From Eupeodes corollae (Eukaryota; Arthropoda; Insecta; Diptera; Syrphidae), in NCBI RefSeq assembly GCF_945859685.1, contig NC_079149.1, positions 105,240,863 through 105,304,862 on the forward strand: a stretch of DNA of 64,000 nt. Reading direction: 5' to 3'. Positions 48,964 through 60,054 of this stretch are shown piece by piece. The translations under genes and the position numbers were made by a program. The notes below the pieces were generated by a model that worked only from the letters and a program-made list of their open reading frames with translations, ran no database searches and was not told the origin of the DNA. The stretch's first letter is position 1; every line of letters starts with the position of its first letter.

Positions 48964-50330
48964 AAATTTATGATCACTCTACAACAAGTGGTTTTGCAAT
49001 GCAAATGCCTAGGACTAAAAGCTGTTCAGTCTTCTCGATGTAAGTACCATCCATGGATGGTGGCATTGAAGGAGGGTTACGTTTTTGCGACAGAAGACAG
49101 CATTGAATTTTCGAAGCATTAAATTCTACACGGTTTTTGATTAACTATTGGACAATGCTCAGAATTTAATAAGCTTCTCATACACTGCCGTTGATAGTCC
49201 AAATCCGAAGAACAAGGATGAGAATCTAAAAACGAATATGGAAAGTTGAAGGTACTGTCATCAGCGAAACAATTTAGTGGGTTTGAAGTTTTAGATAAAA
49301 GATATAATAAGGAAGAGTGCGTAAGATAAAACGGAGCCCTGGGGTACACCATCGTTTATTTTGTAAATATCAGAATTGAACACGTTCAATACTACTTCAA
49401 TTGAACAGTCCGAAAAGTAATTTCTACCCCAACAAAGAAGAGATTCATCACTACGAAAAGCACGCATTTTCAATAAGAGAGCTTGATACCAAACTCTATC
49501 AAATGCCCTTGAAATATCAGGTGCAATAATCTTACTTTTTCCGAAACGATGTACAAATTTCATCCGCGATTTGGTGAAATAAACCATGAGACTACCAGTG
49601 GACCTAAGTTTTTGTTCTTCAAGGTATTTCTTAAAAATTAATCACCTTGAAAAGAGGAATTGGAGTGCAATTGGACGATAGTTGGAGAGAGAGTAGGATT
49701 TGTCTTTTTTAGAGACAGGCTGGACAAATGCAGTAGAATAGGACAGATGGAAAAGCTAACGCAGTGGTTAAGATAGCGTTGAAGAACACCTCTTCAGAAC
49801 ATGAGGGGGAATACCATCTCCACCAGCAGATTTGTGTTTGTAAAGATCTTTTAGTAGTCTTGCAACTTCACGAGTGTGATAGAAGATTCGTCCCATAAAA
49901 CCGTTTACACTCTCAAGAACAGGAGGACTCATGACACTCATGGAGTCTACGTCAGTTTCAAAGAAGCATAGTGGCCAGTTTAAGTTCCTGAAAAAGTCAT
50001 TGGGATAATTCCCAGTTAGCTTATTCATATTGCCATACGGTTCTCGTTGGGGTTTTCACTTTAACTGAGTTTTTTTGGCATGAGAAATTAGTAGAATTGA
50101 TCCTAGAGGCGATAATACACTGATCGCATAATTATTAGGATCAGAGGTAAGAAATAAGCCAAGAGCTTTATCGGATTGACCTACAACGTCAGAAATCGGA
50201 ATTGGCCAGTAAACTAACTTAGCCAGTTGGTTTAACTCAGAAAAATCTCGACATACCTTCCTTTGGGTGTTTTCTGACCAGAAAAGCACAGCCACTAAGA
50301 ATTATGTCAATTGAAATTACAACGCCCGAA
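48964..50330 (-). pseudogene. Jockey/CR1-like EN-RT remnant (family B, copy 2)
   Basis: Minus strand, longer at the 5' side than copy 1. The C-terminus of an apurinic-type endonuclease is visible: SELNQLAKLVYWPIPISDVV (about 50178-50240) and LGLFLTSDPNNYAISVLSPL (about 50105-50165). A linker with FFRNLNWPLCFF (about 49970-50005) follows. RT starts with LLKDLYKHKSAGGDGIPPHV then LKRCSSTL (about 49770-49860). Later are IIAPDISRAFDRVWYQALLL (first catalytic Asp, about 49475-49535), GVPQGSVLSYALF (about 49312-49355) and CFADDSTFNF (both Asp, about 49243-49272). The C-terminal part seen in copy 1 is missing, replaced by the LOA fragment. The endonuclease nicks the target site; this copy is broken by stops and deletions. 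Confidence 0.85.
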
Positions 50331-50544
50331 ACAACGATCTCACTGTGCGCAAAATGGGATACAATTCTCTGGATAGAATCGGACAGTTCTCGGTGGTTTC
50401 ACAAACCTAAGTTTCGCTTAATGCCAAAGCATCTGGCCTGTTAAAAACAGTATGAACGTAGCATTAAAATTTTCCCTAAGGTTTCGAATGCTGCTTTACT
50501 GAACGCAAAACTTACCAGCCATTACAATACACAGAAAAAAAACT

Positions 50545-50770
50545 GGATAGATTTGATAGAGTTTGGCACTTATCGACAACGCTTACTTTTGGTCTTGATG
50601 AATCTCTTCTTCCTAACCGTTCAATACAAATCATATCGAATGGTTTTAAGTATGAAATTTATCAGATAATTACTGGTGTACCCCAGGGCTCCACTTTGCC
50701 TCCAACACTCTTTCTTATTTTATAAACGATTTTTTGTCTGCCACTTATAATCCATTAAACTTTTTTGTTG
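50545..50770 (+). pseudogene. Family B RT fragment on the opposite strand (copy 3)
   Basis: Plus strand: LDRFDRVWHLSTTLTFGLDE (about 50545-50605), then IISNGFKYEIYQIITGVPQG and STLPPTLFLIL (about 50633-50725). The wording is that of family B around RT motifs 3-4. The catalytic box is not present. It sits head to head with copy 2, whose 5' end is at about 50330. Confidence 0.75.
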
Positions 50771-50775
50771 GCTAC

Positions 50776-51480
50776 AGTACCCTCAAACTTCGCCTGGCCA
50801 AACTTCGCTCAGCATGTCGACAGCAATTGTATAGAGATTGCTCGACCTCTGATCGTTACAAGCAATGAGTTTGACATGACCTTGATGCCAACCCCCATCG
50901 CTTGTTACCGGCGGTGGAACCGAATGCTCTCTCATGACTTTGAGAAAACCAGCCGAAAGCCCCAGTTTCACCATCTGCCAACGGTCAGAGGTAATCGTGC
51001 CAACAATATTGCTCCTACAATGACCGCGACTATGATCCTGTTGGGCTCCTTAAGTACATCACTAAAAGGTCTAGTGCGAGGTACTCTAGCCAAGCCATGT
51101 TGGGAGTGCTGAGTGCTTTAAGGGACCACGAGTAGGTGAAGGTAATTGGGAGGTCTATCTGTTTAGAGATTCGCTTACACAGATAAGGCTGGCTAATCCA
51201 GACGTCGCCTGGTATCCGGATACTCCGTTAATGACTGAGTTATTTTTAAAAATTGGGCCCTCAGTCTGGCTGATCATCGGCACGGGTCGTATGACACCTT
51301 AGATCCAGCCCAATTTGGAAGTTGAAGGAAAGGATATATTTTGGAAAAGGAAAGACGATCAGCGTCCCAGGAAGGAAACAAGGTATTGACAGACAGTGAT
51401 ACACTATACAGTCAGGGAATAAGGAGCCATCAGCCAGCATAATAGCTCAAAGCCGATGTAGGAGGGGGTAAGGATTGGGA
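50776..51480 (+). other. G+C-richer block, unrecognised decayed coding sequence
   Basis: Composition is clearly less A+T-rich than its surroundings. Protein-like plus-strand pieces in different frames are TKRSSARYSSQAMLGVLSAL (about 51055-51117) and, a frame later, EGNWEVYLFRDSLTQIRLAN then PDVAWYPDTPLMTE (about 51138-51245). A 115-codon plus frame (50765-51112) and a 63-codon minus frame (50783-50974) also cross it. I do not recognise the protein. A retroelement ORF1 (gag-like) or transposon gene interrupted by frameshifts is my best inference from its position among retroelements. Confidence 0.35.
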
Positions 51481-54400
51481 AGAGGAAGTGCGAGCGGCCT
51501 TTATCAAACAAAGTTCTGTTGAATTAGACAGTTGCATTCTCCCCCTTCACCACTTCAGCCTTCTATTAATTCTTTTTACTTTTAACTTGAGCTCCATTTC
51601 AGATGAACTGTCAAGTATAGATAATCTTTTTTTAACTGCAAGTCCAGAAATGTGCTATTTAGCTAAAGTTACACTGAGCTTAAACTTAATCATGTTAAAG
51701 GTATTTATGACCCCTTGAATGCCTGTTAATAATAAAAATCTGTTTTCATTTTTGAAAAAGCTTCTTACTTTTTTAATCGAATTTCGTTGAAAGCTTCGGA
51801 ATTAAATCAAAATATTTCGATATTGAAATGTGATCACCTCTTTAAGAAATAACCTCAAAGCTGTCAAATGTGACTGCAAAATTTAACATGTTTCTTTTGA
51901 ACTTTAACAATTTCAATGCATTGTTAAAGTTTTTAACGTATAGTTTTTAACAATAACCTAATTTTTCCCTATCAAATGTCTGAAGATGAAAGCTTCTAAT
52001 GTGACAGTTGCCCAAATAACGTATTGTTCGAAATAAAATCTTTAGTTAAGTTCAAATATCGTATTTGGATCCTTGAACTCTAGATCATTAAACTGAAAAA
52101 AATACTGATTTAAAAATTTGAGGAGTTTTGTAGAACTTGTTAAAGCGGTTTCAAAACAAATTTTACAATTTTGATTTCATGGTGTTTTTCGGTAATAACA
52201 AAACGTTGAACATTAAAAAATCGAAAATAGAAAAAAGCTTCTTCGCTAAGATCTTGATGACCATATTTTTTGGAAATGACACAAAAATGTATGAATAAAG
52301 GTGAACCTATAAAAATCTTATTACCCAAAGACAACTTATATCAGAAACGAAAATGAAAAAAGTGCTTGATGAAATGTAGGATTTTGGTGGGGATATAGAA
52401 GTGATGTAGGCGAAACTCTCACAGAGTAAAAATCTATAGATAAAAACAATTAAATGAGACTTTATGTGTCAAACAACTGCAAAATATAAGACATCACTTT
52501 TAAAAACCTTGATGAAAAACCCATATGTGTGATTCCTCGGGCATAAGATAAAATAGCTTTATAAGTCTCTTTTCAAAGTATCTAATTAAAACAAAGTGGT
52601 ATTCAAAGTTTTTGTTTGTAGAAATTCAAAATTGTCCAATTAATAAAACTAACAACCGACATAAAACAACTTGTCAAGGTTAAAAACTCGACATAGTAAC
52701 TGTTCAAACAACTTCTTTCTATTTGCCTCAATGTATTAGCAAACAAAACTTAAAAACTGCTCTCAAAACATTTAATTGACAACAAAAAATTCCAATTAAA
52801 TCCAACTTCATCGTCAAGTTTAAAAAAAAAAGATCCAAAAAGATACGTACATAGGTTGAATAATTAACGCGCTTAACCATCTTTAACAACTGCATCATCC
52901 AACTGCATTGTTCTAAAGGAAGTGTTTGTTTTTTCCTTAAGCCCATCTCTCTCCTTAACAATTCTTATAAATCTCATTTCACTTAACCATGGACCATGAT
53001 GATGATAATGATGATGATGCTGATGATGGTTGTTATGGTCTCTTTTCTAGGGTTGGTGCGGTACTGTGGTACGACGACGACGTACAACCAACGTTAAAAC
53101 ACACAATCATCAGCTAAATCAACAAATAAGCAAACAAACCCTTGTTGTTTTGCAAAACACAATATAAGCCTTCAAAGAACAACTACTATGGTGAGTTTAT
53201 GTGACTTTCATTAAGGAGAATTAAATTTTAAATGGGACTAACGTAATTAGAATTGCAAGCAATAGACGTGGACGGGATGTTGTTGGATGTGAATGTAGAC
53301 TTGGACGAAGCAAAAGCTAAGTACAAGAGTTGTTGTTTAGTTGAGGTGCATTTTCAAATTGACTATACACAGTCAAGGTCTTTAATAGTACCTTTACCTA
53401 CTTTTATACCTCTTTATAGCTTCTGTTGTGTACCTTACCTACTCAAGTTAAATATTCCTGTATATTATTGTTTGTTGTAGAAAAAGTGTATAGTTTTGTA
53501 CGTCCATCTGTATTAGACCTTTCCTTACCTGAACAACTTCTGTTCTACTGGCCTACTAATCTCTATTCTGTTGTTTTGGTCTACAGACACACTTACTTAA
53601 AAAGAGAACTTCTATAGGTTTTAAATAAGTTCCACAAAGAGGTATTTTCGAAAGAATGCGCATGAGTTCTCTTGAAAAAGTGTTGCTTTGCTAGTCTTTC
53701 CTTTTTTAAAAGGGAGTAGGTTCATACAAAAGTACTAGTAAGGAACGTTCTAAAAAAATAACATTGGAGGGAACAAGTTGAATTAATTTTTCAGGGCTTG
53801 AGGTAGGTAAGGATATTAGAACTGATTTGATTTTAAATGTTTGCTTCCACGATATTTAGTTTGTATATCATCCATTAATTCTTCGACCTTAGGTAAACAC
53901 GTCTTCAGTCAAAAATTTCATTTTGGAATTTTTGTTTGGTGTAAAGGCCTTTTTTGTCACTTTTGTTTAATACTTACAAATTGAGTCTTGAGCAACTACT
54001 AAACATTGTATTAATGTAGGTTTAAAACAATAAGATACAAAAAATCACATTTGACTTAAGTTATTTTTGGCTAACGTCAAGAAATTTTACATTTCTAGAA
54101 ATATTGATTATAAAGGAGTGAGTTCAGCTTTGCAAGTTTTTGGAAGATTTAAGAACAATTTTTGCTCCTTTTATAAAATTATATTTGTAATTAAATACAA
54201 TTTTTTCTAGGTTCAAGAATATGGAGTTAAAATGTTCGAAGATTCTTACTATCACTTGTTATTTAAAATACTTTGTTTTAAAGGAATCTTTTGTAGACAT
54301 ATAAATATAATATGTTCTTAGTATTTGTATTTCAGTAGCCAAAAAATAGTGTTGATCTTTTTATGTAGTTCAGTTTTTTAAATATAAATAATATAGAAGT

Positions 54401-55378
54401 TCAAAATGGTTAAGGTATTAATGAAATCGACGCAGCAGTTATCACTGATTTGTGTGTTCAAAATCCCCTTTGTTTTACAATTAGGTTTGTTTATGAGTTA
54501 TAGGGAGAAGTAAATATTTGTATATGTTTTTGAGAGTGGTTCAAAGTTCTTGATTATTCTTGAGAACTTATAACAAATCACTGGGATATTGAAGGTTTAA
54601 GGATATTTTTTTAGGAAAAAATTGGTTTACTTGTTTAATGCTGAGAAAAGTCAAGTTTTGTTAGTTTGATTTTTTGTGTTTATTGGAAAGTCGTGAAATA
54701 TGAAGAAATATCAAGTTTTTAATTTGACACCGACTGCTGTTTTCATCTTGAGATATTGACACAAATTCATTAAAGAAAGGAGTATCTTTATACGCCTGAA
54801 AAAAAATTTGAAAATCATTAAAAACTTATGTATTTCCAAAGTGAAATCCAAGCAGAGAGTTTTAAAAAAACTTTATCCGAAATAAAGTCCCTCTCCAGAT
54901 TGTGATGTACGCTAGTTTGTGAAAACAAATTTTGAAGACTGGCATTCTAGTGAAAAACACTTTATTGTTCCATGCACTATCATGAGAAGGATTTTAGAAC
55001 AAAGTCTGGATTATTGGCTTATTCCAAAAACTAATTGACTCAAGGGTGGTTGGTTTTCGGATTCTTTATCGCTTGCCAGTTTTGTTTTAGGTCTTAGATA
55101 AGGTCTTGAGTTGGAAAACGATTTTGGGTGAAAAGTAATATTTTTTGAAGCCGTGGATTTTTATCTTGGTTCAAATTGTGGAATTGTGGTATCATTGGAC
55201 AATTTTTCTTTGAATATGTGGCGTGATCAATGAAGATAGAGTTTGGAATACTTTTCTTCAAGAAAGTAGAACTGTTACTTACAAGACTCTATAGGCTTAA
55301 AATCTGAAAGACTATGACGGTAGTCACAATAAATATGGATCCAAAATTCAAAATATTTTGTAGTCTTTTTAAAATCTG
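51481..55378. other. AT-rich sequence, no gene recognised
   Basis: No coding or repeat family recognised over almost 4 kb apart from a GAT microsatellite near 52990. The sequence around 53040-53100 is briefly G+C-richer with CGACGACGACG. Short frames (77 codons or fewer) show nothing known. Candidate host non-coding DNA. Confidence 0.5.
52990..53028. repeat. GAT trinucleotide microsatellite
   Basis: ATGATGATGATAATGATGAT continues as GATGCTGATGATGG. Confidence 0.9.
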
Positions 55379-55635
55379 TGCTGTACCCGTGGCATGATGG
55401 TTAGAGCGTCGGGCTGTCATGAACGTGGTCTTGGATTCAATCCCTGCTTGTGCCATTGAGGTTTCTTAAGTTTTTAAGTACTGCCTCTTTAGAGGAATTG
55501 CCAAATTCTCCAAGAGGAGTACTTGTCATGAAAAATGCTTTCTCAGGCTTAAAACTATAGGCCCCCCATTCCTGACAACATTACTCGCACACAGGAATGG
55601 TTGAGAGTTGTAAGTCACTTCACAATTCTTCTTCG
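55379..55635 (+). mobile_element. tRNA-derived SINE, copy 3 (intact promoter boxes)
   Basis: The most complete copy at its head. It has an A-box-like TGGCATGATGG (55390-55400) followed by TTAGAGCGTCGGGCTGTCAT, then a B-box-like GGATTCAATCCC (55433-55444). The spacing of about 33 bp is as in a tRNA gene. The body carries ACTGCCTCTTTAGAGGAATT, CCAAATTCTCCAAGAG, ACTTGTCATGAAAAATGC and GAGAGTTGTAAGTCACTTC. Such SINEs are transcribed by RNA polymerase III and mobilised by a partner LINE, which cannot be named from this window. Confidence 0.9.
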
Positions 55636-56237
55636 GTTTGTTTCCAAGAAAAACTAAGCTAATATTTTCATTGAGTGTATCTTAACAAACACAAATCCAA
55701 CATTTTTGTTTTTTAAATAGCACTTTAATGCCCGTTTCCTGATACGACTCATAACTATTAAAGTTCCACATAAGGTACTAAGTTCTCCTTAATGGTTTGC
55801 ACAGAACTCAAAGTTTGACGTAAATGAACCTTAGTGAAACTTATTTTTTAAGAAAACTCTAGGTAATAGTTCTTTTGTCGACCGATGGTTTATTGCCATT
55901 GAACTTAGAACTAGACAGTTGGTTTCTTAGAAGGTAAATACATAAGATTAAGAAACATGTTATACATCTAATGTCGCATCGTGAGATCGTTGACGTGCGT
56001 TATTAATTTCTTGTCAATTTGTTGATATTTTACATAAACGAGCATGCTTAGTACAGACCTAGGAGATGATTGATGTGAGTTAATTTTGAATGATAAATGT
56101 CTTAAGATCCTTAAAATTGTATGGGAAAGAAATAGAAGGGCATAACACCTTAAGTCTCATTTAGGAGAATATGTTGTGTGATGACATTTCTTCAATAAAT
56201 TGTTGTTCCGAAAAAACTAGTTCTTTGTTCAAACTAA
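55636..56237. other. AT-rich sequence, no gene recognised
   Basis: Possibly includes the 5' flank of the Harbinger remnant. I could not find convincing terminal inverted repeats. Confidence 0.45.
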
Positions 56238-56667
56238 AATAAAATATTAAAAATTAATTTTGAATTCGAAGATTTGATAGAAGATGATGTGGAGGTTCTT
56301 AAATTTATTGAAGTTGGTGTCCTCCGTCAGGTTTACGATAAGAATGAGTACTTTTTTATTTTTGATGGGTTGGACTACAAAAGATTTCGTTTGACTAAAA
56401 AGATGACTATTCATGTAGTAGAACAAATCGAGGAGGATTTAGAACGGCCTTATACTTATATACCAAATCGTTGAACAAAACTTTCCGTCTTCTAGAAATA
56501 ATTCAATTGCACCCCTGAACCAGCTATTGGTAGCTCTACAATTCTTTGCTACAAGCAATCATCTTTTAAGTTTTGCTGATTTTAGAGGGATGCATGTTTC
56601 AACTGTTTCAAGAATAGTTTCAAGAGTTGCCACAGGAACTGGAAAACTGTATAGGAAATATATTTAA
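56238..56667 (+). pseudogene. Harbinger (HARBI1-like) transposase N-terminus, truncated
   Basis: Plus strand. EFEDLIEDDVEVLKFIEVGV (about 56258-56320) leads into TYIPNR and a stop at 56472-56474. After a one-frame shift come LNQLLVALQFFATSNHLLSF (about 56518-56577) and HVSTVSRIVSRVATGTGKLY (about 56593-56652). The LLxALxFFAT and STVSRIV words are hallmarks of HARBI1-family N-terminal DNA-binding regions. The frame stops at 56665-56667, so the catalytic DDE domain is absent (about 130 of the usual roughly 350 residues remain). No ATG is seen; translation upstream of 56274 is open back to an AT-rich stretch. It converges on the Myb-like gene, which begins on the next bases. Confidence 0.85.
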
Positions 56668-56943
56668 ATTCCATCTACATCACCATCGCCCACCTTCTTA
56701 ATTTCTTTTGTATATCCTTGGTAAAATTTTTTGAGTGCTTCCACAGTCCTGCTGCATGCTGAATCCGAATGGGAATTAAAATTCGATCTTATTTTCTCCC
56801 AAGTTGTTTGTTTTTCCTTCCACGTAACTCCAACTGTTTTTTTTATTTTCAATTACTGTTTTTTCTTGTTAAGCACATTCGAAATGTGTTCGATTTTGTT
56901 TTAAGAAAAAATTGGTATTTCTTGAACTTTTCTTCTTAGCCAT
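56664..56943 (-). pseudogene. Myb/SANT-like DNA-binding protein of the Harbinger element
   Basis: Minus strand from ATG at 56943: MAKKKSSRNTNFFLKQNRTH, one stop, then TVIENKK. After a one-base shift in an A run it reads VGVTWKEKQTTWEKIRSNFN, SHSDSACSRTVEALKKFYQG and YTKEIKK (to about 56690). VIENKK, WKEKQxxWEKI with FNS, and RTxxxLKKFYQ are the signature of zeste/Myb-SANT-like domains. Harbinger/PIF elements encode such a second protein that helps bring the transposase to the nucleus and element ends. The transposase catalytic region is deleted, so the two genes now meet tail to tail. Confidence 0.8.
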
Positions 56944-57486
56944 TATTAATTAATTTTGAACAAACGCAAAACGCTTTGCAATCTTTTCATAAATTTATCT
57001 TTTATGAAATATTACAAATATTTTTACAAAATTTAAATTTTATATAATTTGAATTTTATAGAATATAAACGAAGTTAGTTACGTTCCATTACTACGTGTT
57101 ACTTAGTAAAGTGAAACATACAAATTTTCTGACAACCAAAAATAAATAATGTTATAGTTAGAATTTAAGGTGTACTTAGTTATGGCAGAGATTAAAAAAA
57201 AAGTATCAGCAAACGGGCCTAAGTCTTTGTGTAGCTCACTTAAACCCGTTCCTGTATCCAAAAACACTGTTTCCAAATTTAAAAACTTAAAAAAAATTAA
57301 TTTATTTAATCAAAAAACCCTAGTTTTCTTAATTTTGAAACAAAATATTTTTGCATTAATAAAATGTTAAAATTTGAGTTTAAAAATATTTTTAGTAGTT
57401 TTTTAGAAATTTGTAACAAACGGTGTACAATTAATTTTTGTTAAAAAATTATTGACCTGTTTTTGAGACATCGAATTACGAAAAAA
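56944..57486. other. AT-rich sequence, no gene recognised
   Basis: A 62-codon Lys-rich frame with a MAEIKKK start at 57182 shows no known motif. This stretch may hold the far end of the Harbinger remnant, but no inverted repeat is evident. Confidence 0.45.
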
Positions 57487-57993
57487 GTGGCTGGGATGCG
57501 ACCCACACTGATAACTTCAAATCCCGTCTGTCGATTTGTCTTGCTTAAAAGATTGTAGGTTTTCTTGTTGGGTTAAACAATTTGTCAGTTGAATTATTCT
57601 TAAAAATTTTAAATTACCAACAATAATTTCATATAAAGAAATAGTTTAGTTTGAAAATCTAATTTTGTAAATAGATTTTTAGCCGAAACAAATTTTTACC
57701 AATTTAAGTAGCATTTCTTAAATTTTTACAAATTGGATGAATGATATTAATTTGAAAGATATCAAGAACCGAACATCAATTTTTACCAAATATTCGTTCT
57801 ATTTCTTGTAGATTTTATTTTTTTTATTAAAAAAATGACTGTTGAATTTTTATAAAAAAGCTACTAAATATATTATTTTCTGTTAAATAAAACAGTTTCA
57901 AGACAGTATTTAAAATTTTTAAAAAGCTATTTGAGTTGGACATCAATTTTTACCAAGTTTAATTATTGTGTTTTTGGTAGGTTTATTTTTTTT
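57487..57993 (-). repeat. Family A repeat, copy 6, hairpin-side part
   Basis: Begins with GTGGCTGGGATGCGACCCAC and ATCCCGTCTGTCGATTTGTC, then AT-rich units, and is cut at 57993 by the piggyBac element. The other half resumes at 60057. Confidence 0.85.
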
Positions 57994-57998
57994 TTAAA

Positions 57999-58011
57999 CC
58001 CTTTGTTGACC
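57999..58011 (+). repeat. piggyBac-like terminal inverted repeat, left
   Basis: CCCTTTGTTGACC, next to TTAA (57994-57997) with one extra A between. Confidence 0.75.
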
Positions 58012-58299
58012 GATGGTACTTACAAGTACCACAATGTTTTGTTTCAAATAAAAACTCTATATGAGTAAAATATGCTACTGATGCCCAACGAGACGTTTAA
58101 GTACCGTTCAATCTCTATGTATTTTGTTGTTTATGAATTGTGTTCTTACTTTTAGCCGCTTTTATAAAGTTTTTTTTTTGACAAAATATTATAATTTGAA
58201 GAGATTTATTTCACTTGATTTTGGTGTTTGTAGATCTAATTGCCCTTAGCGAGTTTTTGTAATTTTTTTAAGTTTTTAGTTGATTTGAAATTATAAGGA

Positions 58300-59769
58300 T
58301 TTTCTATATAGAACTAGATGAAGATGTGCTTCAAGAACATCTTGAACAGTTTTTAAGTGATGGCGAGGAAATTCCAGACAATCGTCCAGTATGCTGCCAT
58401 TGGAAGAAAAAAATACCCGGGGAGAAGTCAAATCGCCAATGGAAAGCTACCGATTGCGTGTCAGAAATTTCTGAGTTTGTTTTACCTGAGGGTCCTGTTG
58501 AAGGTTTGTTTGAGAGCTGCATTCTTTTGTGAAGATTTGGGAGTTTCATTAGTAAGTTAAACGATGAGCCGAAATAGGTTTGATGCTATTTTGAGCAGCT
58601 TGCACGTAAATGACAACAGCCATATTCCTAGAGAAAACAAAGATAGACTTTTCAAGCTTCGTCCAATGATCGATTCCTTAAACGAAAAATTCGGCACTGC
58701 GTTCCATGGGACAAGACAGCTTTCTGTTGACGAGTCAATGATACTTTTCAATGGCGGAAACTCCATGAAGGAATATAATCCTATGAAACCTATAAAGAGA
58801 GGGTACAATTTATGGTGCTTAGCAGATCAACATGGATATGTAAAGAAATTTTCGATTTAACAAGGAAAGGACGAGCAGCTTGAAAATAAATACGATAACT
58901 ACGGTCTCGGCGAAAGAGTTGTCCTTTTAATGACTGAAAAAGAGTGGGGAAGCAAAAATCATTTGTTTTAATAATTACTTTTCATCGGTGAGATTGCTTG
59001 AAAAATTAAAAACAGAAAAAACTCTAGCTTGTGGTACAATTCGAGCAAATGGAAAAGGCAACCCAAAAAATTTGAAAGACGACATAAAAATGACATGGGG
59101 AGATTTTGACTTTCGATCTTCGAAGGATGGGATCAGCTTTTACAAATGGAAAGACACCAGAACTGTACTGTTGGCTTCAAATTACCATGGAAACGACCTT
59201 TCAACGGTAGCTAAAAGGAATAAATCGGAAGTCCAGTATGATGTTAGCTGTCCAAAAGTTGTAAAAGACTATAACTCATTCATGGGAGGTGTGGACCATG
59301 CTGTTCAGCTTCGGGCTACAAATAGACCGCAGGTCAAAGAAGTGGTGGCATCGTTTGTTCTGGGGAATGCTAAAAATATCTTTTGTGAACTCGTACATCG
59401 TTCACTGCCAAATTAATGAAAAAACATCTCTTTTGGAGTACAAAAGATGTGTAACTCTTTAACTTCTGTCACAAAAGAATTTATATATTGATAAACGTGG
59501 CCTGGAAAGAAAATCACATAGTAAAGAATCTCCACAATGCAGCAAAAAACGAAGGGGCAAAGGAGAATCTGTTTCGAAAGACGTGTGACTGGGTAATCTG
59601 GGTGTCCATTGACCAAGGTTTGTTGAAGCAAAGGGAAGGTGTGAGGTTTGCAGTATAAACAAAATACAATCGAAGCCATATTCGAAATGTAGTCATTGCA
59701 ACTTTTACCATTGCTGCAGCGATACAAAAAACTGTTTTTCCTTGTACCATGGAATACATTACGGTAACT
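58300..59769 (+). pseudogene. piggyBac-like transposase (broken)
   Basis: Pieces in order. The N-terminal region includes FVLPEGPVEGLF (about 58470-58510). A deletion of the usual following residues leads to MSRNRFDAILSSLHVNDNSH (58564-58623). Then come LSVDESMILFNGG (first catalytic Asp, about 58720-58758), PMKPIKRGYNLWCLADQHGY (about 58780-58840), a stop at 58858-58860 and NKYDNYGLGERVV. Next is LFNNYFSSVRLLEKLK, where the expected DNYFTS Asp is Asn. GTIRANGKGNPKNL follows (about 59032-59073), then YNSFMGGVDHAVQL (about 59272-59313), which keeps the GGVD Asp. A frame later a C-terminal zinc-finger-like segment has GRCEVC, KCSHC and CCSDTKNCFSLYH (about 59634-59750). This cut-and-paste enzyme is inactive here. 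No other family has this motif order. Confidence 0.9.
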
Positions 59770-60042
59770 AAAACATATGTACATCCTGAAATGGTGATCC
59801 TTTTTCAATAAAACGTATTTGTATTTATTATAACTATCATATTCAAATAAAAACGGAACTAAATTGAAATTTGTTCTTATGCTTTGTTGTGTACCCCATG
59901 GCCAATAGGTACTTTTGAGTAACACTATCACCACTAGTCCTTGGAAGTCCTTACAAAATCCAAAAATTATTTTTCCTTCTGAGACTCCCTAAAATCTGAT
60001 AGTACCAAAAAAAAAAGTGTTTTTCAAAATCCTTAATAGCTT

Positions 60043-60054
60043 GGTCAACAAAAG
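60043..60054 (-). repeat. piggyBac-like terminal inverted repeat, right
   Basis: GGTCAACAAAAG is the inverse of the left end over 10 bp, with a mismatch near the tip. Confidence 0.75.

Noticed and set aside
59413..59934. 173-codon minus-strand open frame, the longest single-stranded frame in that area
   Set aside because: It is antisense to the piggyBac transposase C-terminus and 3' region. The plus strand carries the recognisable zinc-finger motif.
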